Assembly (NCBI GenBank): GCA_030374805.1
Contig: JARGSG010000021.1
Location: 1-64,000 of the forward strand
DNA: 64,000 bases
Direction of reading: 5' to 3'
Origin: Gracilaria gracilis
Taxonomy: Eukaryota; Rhodophyta; Florideophyceae; Gracilariales; Gracilariaceae
The translations under genes were made by a program, and so were the position numbers. Below, piece after piece: positions 9,656 through 18,859 of the stretch. Within the stretch, counting starts at the first letter, position 1; each line of letters begins with the position of its first letter. Under the pieces are notes generated by a model. That model made no database searches. It worked only from the letters and a program-made list of their open reading frames with translations, and had not been told where the DNA came from.

Positions 9656-10479
9656 GACAAAAGGGGTGTGAAACGAGGTTGGGGAATGACCGATGCGCAG
9701 TGACACGCAGAGAAGCAGAACGATGAGCGCGAAGGCAATTCTGCAGGAATCGCAAGGTTCCTGTTGAAAGAGCAAACCCACAAAGATCAACTACCGGGTG
9801 AAGCGAGAAGAGAGCGCAGATTGCCAAAGCAAAGCGGAAGCAGTTTAAGATTATTCGCCCACTGGACCGCGTCCTATCTACCAAATGAATGTCCTGAAAC
9901 AGGGACTCCTGATCAGACGGATCGTGTGGGAAGGAGCACTGGTAGTGTGGCAAAACAGATCCGTACGGGTGGATGGTGTATGATACCAACGGTACCAATG
10001 GTACCTGTAATTTGCGCGTAACACACACATCGACAGAGTCTGTACACCTGGGCTTGTTTGAAAGGCCCGCGGGCCATCATTTCGGGGGACACCACCGTGG
10101 CTACCAATACAGGGTAATTGAACTGAATCTGTTCAGCAGACGCAATCGATTATACTGATGAGGAGATAAGAGTTTATGCGAGTTGTAGCTATGGTACAAG
10201 TAGCGCTTGAAGAAATTCTAACCTGTCAAACGACTGTGCTTGTAAGAGCACAACGTCGCGCGATCGAGTCCACTCGTCTCGGCAGACAAGCGTATACTTT
10301 TAGAGTTACATGCGTTACGAAGGTAATATTCTGTAACCTTATCATCTCAGCACATAAATCGGAGCAAGAAATAACACACAGCAACAATCGGAAAACAAAG
10401 CAAGCGAAGCAGCGGGTTACCAAACACGAGAAACGGAGATGTGACAACTCATTCAGACTTCTCAGCCTTGATAGCTTGC
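9656..10479. other. Intergenic, AK2 promoter side
   Basis: No gene is recognised in 824 bp. A GGTACC-rich unit at 9982-10005 recurs, inverted and nearly identical, at 37.4 kb (see findings). Confidence 0.5.
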
Positions 10480-10716
10480 TTAATCTGTTGTCCGTCGCGA
10501 CTTCTCGAGACGAAGTTCGGTGGCAGTCTCAGCAGCAATGAATGCTATAAAGGAGATGAACGCCACGACAGCAACAGCGACGAGGATTAGCACGAAGATG
10601 GCGGAGGTGTCATCCGCAGCGCGAGCCTCTGGTAGTGTCTTGACCAGCCATGATAAGGCGCCTATCGACGATACAGCCGCGATTCCCGCAACTGCTGTGT
10701 GCTCGAACGATAACAT
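10480..10716 (-). CDS. Small putative membrane protein, 78 aa
   Basis: From ATG at 10716 the frame encodes a short hydrophobic N-terminal segment (VAGIAAVSSIGALSWLV), a short polar linker, and a strong membrane helix (AIFVLILVAVAVVAFISFIA). A charged tail follows (ELRLEKSR). It is not recognised. The tail is doubtful: the annotated frame ends at RRTTD. The neighbouring frame continues from the same place as SRDGQQIKQAIKAEKSE and stop, which looks more like a natural C-terminus, so one base may be inserted or lost near 10505. Could be a small organelle or ER membrane subunit, or chance. Expression evidence would decide. Confidence 0.35.
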   Translation of the reverse strand: MLSFEHTAVAGIAAVSSIGALSWLVKTLPEARAADDTSAIFVLILVAVAVVAFISFIAFIAAETATELRLEKSRRTTD

Positions 10717-11379
10717 GGACAAAAACAAAGTCGCTCAGCAGTGCTGCTGAGAGTGCTCCCTGGAGGAGCTGACGGCACGAACGGGTCGACCTAAGAATAT
10801 GCGAGTCATTCCAAAAACAGCTTCGAGCAAGGACAGCCCTCGCGGACCGATTGCAGTGATTGAAATCAGGTTTCGCATAAGGTTTCACACGTCCTCCACG
10901 AGTACACACGCTTTCCACGAGTACGCACAGGCACGCGTGCACGGGTCCACGCCGCCAAGCATGACGTCAGGAGTGCTGACTCCTGAGTGAGGACCACTGC
11001 TTTACAGTGGGCGGCTCTTGCTGTGGAGCCTAACGAACGGTCGCCGCAATACGGCGCCCACAATTATGTCGCCCACAGATCCCTGGGCCGCGAGCCAGCA
11101 ACAAGCTTATCTAATAAACGCAGCCGCATATGTAGCGCGGCATCAAGCCGTGATGGGCCGCGTCGCGGCGCTCTTTGTCAGAGAGTTTGTCGTCAGTACC
11201 TGCCGCCGCTGCTCCCGCTACCCGTTTGACTTGACAAGTCTGTATGTGAACCGGCAATTTTCCCAGCTCGTTTGTTTCTGCCATCGGACGCCTTGTACCC
11301 GCTCCGCCGTGTTCCGCTTGCTCGACACCTTGCCAAGCGTGTTTGTACGCCAGCCGTTTGCGAAATTTAGTTGGCAGTC
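10717..11379. promoter_or_regulatory. Upstream region of SURF4-like gene
   Basis: No gene is seen. A perfect TGACGTCA (CRE, bZIP-type palindrome) lies at 10962-10969, about 410 bp upstream of the SURF4-like start. It may be chance. Confidence 0.4.
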
Positions 11380-12245
11380 ATGGACATGCTACGGGCTCTT
11401 GATACGCATCCACTCATTCGAGACTTCACAAAACAGTTCAACCGTGCGAAGAGAAGCGCCCGACCGTATGTTCCTTTCATCACTCGCGCCTTACTAGTGC
11501 TGGCATTTGCGGAAGATGCAGCACACACGCTCATCGAGTATCGCTCACAAGTGCAGTTTTTCAAAAAAGAAACTGGCCATTCCAAGGATGTTTGCCCTTC
11601 TATTCATTGCCATATCGACGTCCGCCACATTCGTAGGATGCGCGATGGTGTTTTTGACCAAATGGGAGAAAAAGGGGGCTCAGTTACTAATCTTCGCCAC
11701 CGTGTATCAACAGATGGTCTACGGAAGGACACTCACCTATCACCAGCGGGAACCTAGGTTTTCTCATTCGCAACATGTGCCTGTGTGGCACGCTTATGCT
11801 GTTGATGAGTGGGACAGCGAATCAAGGATGGACTGCCAGCGCTACCGGGGACTTCCAGACGCGCCCGATAAAGACGGAAAACGGCACAGCATAGCGCTAA
11901 TGACAAGGCTGCTGCTAGGTCTGCTCACGATAGAGATGTTCGATGTGATTGGCTGGGGGTGGGCAGTGGTGATCGTGCCGGTGGCGTGCGCCGTGGTGGT
12001 TGGCTACAAGACTGACTTCATGGGCGTGCTATTGATGATATTCTACATCATAGCTACGGTGACGAGCAAACAGTTTTGGATGATTGACGGATCGGCTCAC
12101 GTGTATGCGGCGTTCAAGCGCGACGTAATGCGCTTCGAGTTTCTGCAGACTATTTCCATCATGAGCGGGCTGGTGATGTTGATCATGAGCGGCCCGGGCG
12201 CTCTTTTCGCTGGACGAGAAGCTTAAGCGCGGAAAGGCCTGGTAG
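11380..12245 (+). pseudogene. SURF4: SURF4/Erv29 ER cargo receptor, four frame breaks
   Basis: SURF4/Erv29 is a multi-span ER-Golgi receptor loading soluble cargo into COPII vesicles. All family blocks are present but in alternating frames. The N-terminus is RPYVPFITRALLVLAFAEDA. Next come IPRMFALLFIAIST, then GNLGFLIRNMCLCGTLMLL (the conserved FLxRN helix). HSIALMTRLLLGLL, VVVGYKTDFMGV and FEFLQTISIMSGL follow. The end is GPG..SLDEKLKRGKAW, like the GPG..S.DEKK tail of SURF4. The breaks are an extra C at 11578, an extra C at 11747, a net one-base loss (or two-base gain) at 11841-11850, and an extra T in the run at 12214-12217. Removing them gives a normal-length protein of about 285 residues ending at TAG 12243. 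Amino-acid decay is otherwise absent, which argues for a sequence artefact or very recent death. Confidence 0.82.
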
Positions 12246-12541
12246 ATCTACACTGGTATCTATCGTAGGCCGCCGGCAGAGGCAGCGGCGGCGGCGGGGG
12301 AGAGGGGGGGGATGGCGCGGTGGCTGATGACACAAGTCACAGTGACGTGGCGGCAGCTACGTGTACCCGTCACGACGCGGTGTAATCAATGCAAGGTGTA
12401 AGCATACGTAGTACAGTTGTATAAGCGCACGTGACGCTCGAGAGCGGAAGAAGGTGCAGCACTCGGTGGAAAAATATAGAAGAAATACTCAAACGGAGCA
12501 CCATGAGGACGATTGCACACACGACAGCCCGTCGCACTCGC

Positions 12542-14176
12542 TCACTGATTGGCCACGTTTCCGCTGACACCTCCGGCACTATGCTCCCCGCCCGCGCCAA
12601 CCTCGCGCTTCGCGTCCATCTCCGTCGTCGTTTCCACACCTTCCACGTCCTTCCCTGCAGCAGCTTCAATCGCAGCGCCCGACATTTCGTCCCTCCACAT
12701 CGCCGCTTCCGCTTCTTCGTCCATGTACACGCCGCCATCATCCTCGTACTCGTCTTCGCTCTCCTCCCCGGGCTTCACGATACACATTTCCAACATTTTT
12801 GTAATCTGCTGCTTGTCCCAGCTCGCGCGCCAATCAGCACAAGTTGGTTCTTGCGTTCCACGCCCTCCGGCCATCCTTGCTCGTCCACATTGTATCGAGA
12901 CCCACTCCAGTGAAATACAAAACGTGCTTCGTAGTTCGAGAACCACAATAACCCCCTTAGACCGGAATACCCCTCTGGGTAGCACTTCCATGAACTCATC
13001 TTTGAAACGTCTTAGAGAGAATGGATACTCTGATACGAATGAAATGCTGCTGAATCCCTCCTGCTCCAAGTGTGAAGCCTGGTCCTTTTCCGTCTTTTGG
13101 CTCGCAAACACTTTCCATCAGCGGTGTGCTTGTGGTCATGTCCATGGTCATGCTTGTGTTCGTGCTTGTGCTCGTGCTTATGCTCATCATTGTGTGCACC
13201 GTTGGTACTGTCCATCACCCTCATGGGCATGCTTCTGTCCTGATGTGCCATGTCCGTTCTGTTCAGTCAGCTTTCCGTTTTCTTTAATCAACTTTCCGCT
13301 TTCCTGAGCCACTTTTCCGTTCTGTACAGGCCTTTGCGTTCTTCCTTGCCTTCGGCTTGGAGTTCAGAGAAATCCCCAGATCGAACAAAGCTGCAATGGG
13401 AACATGTCCCTTCTGACTACGTAGAATCCTGGCGTTAGGACGGATAGAAAGAATAGACTTGACAACGTTGGCTCACTTGTGCATCATCAGTCAGGTCCGT
13501 CTTGGACAGAAGCACTGTGTCAGCGGCTTCAATCTGTCTGTGAGCCGTCTCAGAGCCGTAGTGGTCCTCGTCCCAGGCGCTTGAATCGACCACAGTGAGC
13601 ACCTGATCGAGGTACAGATCCTGGCTGAGCTCTGTGGCTTCGATAGAGTCCATGATTGGTTTGGGGTTTGCAAGCCCTGTGGTCTCCACAATGAAATAGT
13701 CTGGGATACGGTCCGGCCTCATCTGCCTTTTGCAGAATTGTATGCACGGCGTCGATGAAACCATTGGACACGGTGCAACACATGCAGCCCGTTGTTGAGC
13801 ATGACTGGTTCACCTTCCTGGCCCTTGGCAACCGTATCCACCAACTGGTTGTCTATATCAACCTTGCCAAACTCATTGATAAGAACGGCGATTTTGAGTC
13901 CATGGTCGGCCCTTGAGAATGTAGTTGAGCACGGTGGACTTGCCGGCGCCCAGAAAGGCCGGTGAGCAACGTGAGGGGGATACCGTCTCCCTTGGGCATG
14001 GCGTTTGTGATGGCCTCGGCAGCGGCCCAGGTGCCGGAGGAGGTGAGTACTGTCTTGTCATGATGAGGAGCGACTTGGTCAGCCGTGATGCCGAGAAGCT
14101 CGGACACTCTCATTTTCTTTAGCGGAGGCTCTGCCGTATCTTTCGGGGCGGCAGTGGTGTTTGTGACAAAAGTCAT
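12542..14176 (-). pseudogene. COG0523 (CobW/ZNG1-type) metallochaperone GTPase, many frame breaks
   Basis: COG0523 G3E GTPases insert or guard metals, usually zinc. In order along the minus strand: IPLTLLTG..FLGAGKSTVLNYIL (P-loop), AVLINEFGKVDID, NNG-CMCCTVSNG (the metal-binding CxCC), PDYFIVETTGLANPKPI, DTVLLSKTDL (GTP-specificity loop). A low-complexity linker with a His-rich HKHEHKHEHKHDHGHDHKH metal tail follows. The C-terminal CobW_C domain reads GFSSISFVSEYPFSLRRF, EVLPRGVFRSKG, RKNQLVLIGA. An acidic tail ends at 12542. The frame changes at least a dozen times. The nine clearest changes are single extra bases near 13957, 13908, 13787, 13711, 13467, 13201, 12946, 12825 and 12818 (always C or G on the coding strand). 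No in-frame stop caused by substitution is needed. The start at 14176 is the first ATG. As written it cannot be translated. Confidence 0.85.
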
Positions 14177-14864
14177 GCCGAACTAGCAGCTCCAGCGACC
14201 GAAACCCAACAGCCTCAAGTAAGGAGTTGGCGAATGCAGCAAGCGCTGGAAAGCGCAAGCAGACGGAAGGGCGACGGCTAGAGGGAGGAAAGAGAGATTC
14301 CCAAACGCTGGGGGGGCGACGATGCCGTCGATGATGCCTTGAGGGGTGTGGGTGCAAAGCTCGAGCAGCAGTAGTGCCGGAAGAAGCACCGGAGTCGGAA
14401 GCGGTGCGCGGCGCGGTCGCGCCTTAAATCGCGCCCGCGCACACCCCGCCAGCCACTCCAGCGCCGGCGCCCGCCGCGGCAGCGGCTGCGACCATTGGCC
14501 ACCGCGTGAACGGCCCACCGGTGCATGCTCAATTCTTGCTCAAACGCTGTGTTGGCGCGCACCAACTGCAAGCTGTGCTGCAGCGCTTCTTGTGCCAGGT
14601 GTGCCAGACGACTTTCGTCACACGTTCGCACGTGGCACACGTGGGTCCACCGCAGGATGCCAGTTCAGCCTGGCCAGCTGGCCGGCTCGCTTTCCCACGC
14701 ACGGCTGCTCGCTGCAGCATGCGCGCGCAGCGTTCATTGCGTTGTGTCGCTTCGTGCTCAAATCTGCGTTGGATGATGGCCGCCTCCCTCACCTCCTCTG
14801 CTGCCATCGTTGCGCACACCCCTGACACACCGCCGCTCGCATCCCCCCTCCGCCGCACACAGCA
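14177..14864. promoter_or_regulatory. GC-rich bidirectional promoter between COG0523 gene and NEDD8
   Basis: The 688-bp gap separates two divergent starts and is strongly GC/CpG-rich. It has no coding similarity. The layout is the same as at 3.4, 46.4 and 50.9 kb. Confidence 0.5.
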
Positions 14865-15106
14865 ATGCTCGTCAAGGTCAAGCTTCTCACCGGAAACCAA
14901 ACCGAAATCGACATTGATCCCACCGACACCATCTGGCGCATCAAGGAACGTGTGGAGGAGAAAGGCTGGGCATCGACCCCAAGCAGCAAAGACTCTTATT
15001 CGGAGGTAAGCAGCTTGCAGATGATCGCGCCGCTAACGAATACAACATCGAGGGAGGTAGCGTGTTGCATCTTGTCATCGCACTCAGAGGCGGTGCTGGC
15101 TTCTGA
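14865..15106 (+). pseudogene. NEDD8: NEDD8 ubiquitin-like modifier, two-base insertion
   Basis: NEDD8 is conjugated to cullins to activate SCF-type ubiquitin ligases. The reading starts [20 protein letters not shown] and [13 protein letters not shown]. After an extra GG at 14964-14965 the other frame continues [20 protein letters not shown] and [20 protein letters not shown], then AGF and stop at 15106. Without the two bases the length is exactly that of NEDD8, with the mature LRGG end followed by a three-residue propeptide. [21 protein letters not shown] and the absence of the ubiquitin Arg at position 72 (ALRGG here) separate it from ubiquitin. NEDD8 is normally essential, so either this copy is a dead duplicate or the consensus is wrong here. 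Confidence 0.88.
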
Positions 15107-15488
15107 TTGCCCTCCTAAAGAAATGACCTCTGATACTGCACTTCTAGCAGAGCAGCGGTTGTAGCGATTCAGCATTTTGTTCACACCTTTCTAATGGACC
15201 CCCGTCATCAACGTTGCAATTCGCGTCGTGCGCTTGCAGTTGTAGATCTAGTACAACTCGAGCTAGCAGCGGTTTTACCCACCGTGCCTTGGATATAAAC
15301 GAAGCTTTCCAAGCCCACCGCCATATACCTCGCCATGCCTTTACGCACGCACGCCTCAGCTACCGAGATAAGTCTGGACACAAAGTGCCAAGCGTCATTT
15401 ATTTATACTATGGGAGGCATATGAAAAACACCGTAACTTCTTTACCACAAGTAAAACACGACTACATGTACATTCCCTGACACCGTAC
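15107..15488. other. Intergenic, convergent 3' ends
   Basis: This 382-bp spacer lies between the ends of NEDD8 and CPSF30. Nothing else is recognised. Confidence 0.5.
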
Positions 15489-16192
15489 TCATCTCCGACC
15501 TCCGTGCGGCATAGTGCCGGCAGCAGTAGCAAGCATTCCGTTCTCGTGCGTGATGAGTCTGGGAGCAGGGCCCCTTGATCTGCCAAACCCAAAGCGATCA
15601 ATGCCGTTACTGAACATATCCTCATCATCAGCAGTGCGTGGAATCTCGAAACGCGCATGCCCAAACACACAGTCCGGCCCGTCCTTACAGAATCCAGCCA
15701 GGTAGTTGGTACACAGCAACCTTCTTTACATGTCGATGACGACATTTTGGACCATGTCTGCAGAACCCCCTTGCGTAGTAGGGACATTCATTCCTCTTCT
15801 TTCTCAGGATCAACGTGGCGGTACGGGCATTCATTATTGGAGCATTCGCCATACTTTGAGAAGAAGAAACACTCTGGCATTCGCAGATAATCAACAGAAT
15901 GCAAATAATCGCACATATCTTGTTTCTTGCACAATCCCCTCAAATAATGCTTGCATACAATCAAACGGTCGTTTCGCGCATGACGCCATTGACAGCGTTC
16001 TCCACGCGTGCATCCGTTTTCCGAGTAAAAGTCTGGACATAAGTCTGTGGAAGTTCCCCACGCTGTTTCATCTAGTCTACGCACTTGGTCTAGTCCGTTT
16101 TCCACTTCGAACTCGAAGATTTGCTTTCCATGCGGAGCTGTCTCTGGCTCACCAGGTGTCAGTTTACTTGTGAGTGCGACTGGAGCAAGCAT
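15489..16192 (-). pseudogene. CPSF30: CPSF30/YTH1 CCCH zinc-finger protein, two +1 breaks
   Basis: CPSF30 (Yth1, CPSF4) binds the AAUAAA poly(A) signal in the cleavage and polyadenylation complex. Five CCCH fingers are read in order: CPDFYSENGCTRGERCQWRH, CKHYLRGLCKKQDMCDYLH, CFFFSKYGECSNNECPYRH, CPYYARGFCRHGPKCRHRH, CTNYLAGFCKDGPDCVFGH. Then comes FEIPRT and a Gly/Arg-rich tail ending at 15489. Spacing between fingers matches the yeast and animal proteins residue for residue once an extra G at 15793 (between fingers 3 and 4) and an extra G at 15717 (between fingers 4 and 5) are ignored. The start is ATG at 16192. As written, the protein would stop after finger 3. It belongs to the same broken block as SURF4, COG0523 and NEDD8. 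Confidence 0.88.
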
Positions 16193-16230
16193 CACTTGTT
16201 CAACTGAAAAAGAGAGAAGGTTTTCGCGTG

Positions 16231-16270
16231 GTTGGGAACAGTTGGGAACAGTTGGGGACAGATGGGAACG
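16231..16270. repeat. Decamer tandem repeat, 4 copies
   Basis: GTTGGGAACA occurs twice exactly, then as GTTGGGGACA and GATGGGAACG. It lies 40 bp upstream of the CPSF30 start, in its presumed 5' UTR or promoter. Confidence 0.85.
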
Positions 16271-17399
16271 GGGGTGAAGTTCAGTTGGTGGCTCTCTTAC
16301 GGAAATGGAGCATTCGACCCCACTGCTGGCATGAAGTGATATTTAATGTCAAAACTGGCTTTTGACATTTTCTCGCGAAAGATGTTGGAAAATTGGGAAC
16401 TTTCCAGAGTCATTTCACATGGTGCGAGAGCAAACGCACATGCAAAGGCGTGCTGCCCGGATGATGCGACGTTTTCTCTTCCGCAAGTTCCACACGCTGA
16501 TCGCCTGCCTTTAATTAGCCTTACCCTGAATATGAGGAACGCCATGGCCTTGCGAGCGGTAGCAAATGGTTTGTGACTGAGCTTACGGCAAGCTTGGAAC
16601 TGAATAGCGTAACGCGTAAGGCTTTGCGAAATGCAGCAAATCAGCTGAATCGATGATCATGGCGGAACGTCTGGCACATCTACGTGCAACTAGTATGTGG
16701 CACAGACGGTGAGTTGGAACAATGAACCTATCCTCGAGATTGATACAAGCGACCGCGACCGCAACCGCAACCGCAACCGCAACCGCAACCGCAACCGCAA
16801 CCGTGATCGCCGTTTCCAATTTTTAAAGGGCGGGCCACTTCTCGAGGAAGCTCGAGTCAACTCGTGAGAGAACACGCCATTACCGTTGTTACCCAATTGG
16901 CAGCTCGTGTTCGTGCGACGTCGACGCCCGCACATAATTCTGCAATAATCTTGGCATGTTGCGAGCGAGATAGGCGGATTCATCCATGAAGTTTGTTATA
17001 CACGAACGAGCTTGATTCCACATGTTATTATCTATCGAATCGCCGTCTGTCCAACGGCATGACTGTCACGAGGCTCGATGCGAAACAACCAGTAGGTTTA
17101 GTACTCTGGGCGCAGGTCCCGACCTCAGATACGTTTCCTCTGCAAGACAAAATGTGGAGTCAGTCTGCAGTCTCTCTTTGATGAAAGCTCTCCTGACGTT
17201 TTGGAACATGGGACACCAGGCCACTGTGGAAAAAAGAGTAAGGCCAGCATTGGTTCAGCAAGCAGAGCGCGTTTTTGTACTATGTCCAGGCCTGACTACG
17301 TCACAAAGCATCCCATAGACGCAGATGTGTTCTCGTGTCTGAATCTAGCGAATGTGACTTATTTCCACTCTTGAACTCTGGCTTTCTCTCTCTCTCTCA
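16271..17399. other. Intergenic, no gene recognised
   Basis: No convincing coding region in 1.1 kb. It contains the hexamer array at 16751-16803. Confidence 0.45.
16751..16803. repeat. Hexamer tandem array (AACCGC/GACCGC)
   Basis: Two GACCGC units are followed by six AACCGC units and a partial one, almost nine copies without interruption. Likely a microsatellite. Confidence 0.9.
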
Positions 17400-18100
17400 T
17401 TTATGAAACGCGTACGTGAATTACTCGTACGCGGGGGTATGCTAAGAACCCCAACAACCTATAACACTTATCTCTACACCGTAGCCACAAACCACAAATC
17501 AGTAGCCGTGCTACACTCACGGGGCTATAATATGGTACAAAGAAAGTATTAGGTACCTAAGGTGTTTTCGACCGCAGAAGCGTTTCGTTTGCGACGATAA
17601 TCGCCTTCTTCTTCACTGAACCTCTCCATTCAACCTCTAGAGCTCGCCGCGTAAAACTCTGGCTTTGATACAGCTCACATTTGTCGCTGTCCTTCTGGTA
17701 ACTTATAGACAGTATGCTGTTGGTTTCCTCATCGGGTTCGTATCCAAGATAAATACTGAACAATTTTAAGAGATATTGTGCTGTGTTTTTATGTATCAAC
17801 TGCTCGAAGGCGTCAGACTCACCAATTTGTTTTGATTACAATGATTGTCGCTAAAAGGTAGATGGAAACTGTGTCCCATCGGACTGAAGTTCATCGTTCT
17901 CTCTCTCTTTGTGAGGGCCCAAGCCCAATTACGACTAAATGCGAAACGCTTCTCTTGAAAGAAGCGTTCTCCCACGAGAAATGCCAACACCTTTACAGTC
18001 CATTTCTTGATTACATCACCAACAACCAAGCCCTGACGTTCTCGAAGAGGAGGCAGGCATAAGAGTTCATCGTTAGTTTGATTATCATCTGGCTTCAAAT
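17400..18100 (-). mobile_element. Decayed LINE 3' end
   Basis: On the minus strand at about 18070-17930 the reading PPLRERQGLVVGDVIKKW then KVLAFLVGERFF resembles the C-terminal end of the LINE at 41.6-42.5 kb (LQDLSRQYPHKLLAF). The following 500 bp ends at about 17400 with a tail related to the tail of the copy at 37.9-38.5 kb. The shared parts are GTTATAGG, then a GTACGAG-AATT-ACGTAC foldback, then CGTTTCA. Only the 3' part of the element remains. Confidence 0.5.
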
Positions 18101-18859
18101 ATACTTTTCTCCCGTAGGAACTGGCCCAGAGCCGATTCTTTCATGTAGGGACTCCCTGCTATAGAAGTCGGTTCAACAGCCACATTATCCATGGTTCTTT
18201 GGTTCGTGGCCGGCTGTTGATAGGTGCATCACGCAATTTAGGGTCCCGGATTTTGTTCGTGATGGACCGCGTCTTCAGGCTTTGGTTATTGAAAGAAAAA
18301 AATGGCAAATGGGCATAGGGCTTGAGGAACAACCTGCATTTCGAAATCTCTTGTTTACGACGTCGTTCATGGGATGAAAGAATTAAGCCAGCATTCCATA
18401 ACAGAAATCCTACATACAGGATTCAGCCCATATACAGCTAAAACAACTGGGCAGAGAGGGAATGCAAATCTGAGTACAAGGGTACACATATTCCTATTGT
18501 AGTAAACCGCTTCTTGATCTGTTTATCACTGCGATGCTGAATTAGTGTTGGGGTACGCGCGATCGTACTCACTACTGGAACTGCGAACCGAATAAAGCGC
18601 AATCCACAATAGTGCCGTCATTTAGATTTTGGACGGGGGTAGCACTATATCGTGTTACCCACTGTATATTAGTAAAGGGGACCGGTGCTTCCAAGTAAGC
18701 CCTCCACCTGGATCCTGGAATCCATTTTCGTTAGTATAAAACCTCGTCCTCGAAAGTTTTATAGCTTCCGTACGAAAGAGAATTGATTTGTTCTACATAT
18801 TGACGAGAGCAAACTCATGGAACATGATGTGTATTGCTTGAGAAACACACTTTCGGCCG
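18101..18859. other. Intergenic, nothing recognised
   Basis: No gene or structured repeat is seen in 759 bp. Confidence 0.5.

Noticed and set aside
12341-12348. TGACGTGG as an unfolded-protein-response element for SURF4
   Set aside because: It lies downstream of the gene, between two convergent 3' ends, so a promoter role is not supported.
11380-16192. Introns as the cause of the frame changes
   Set aside because: The changes are one or two bases wide and protein similarity is continuous across them, so no intron can fit.
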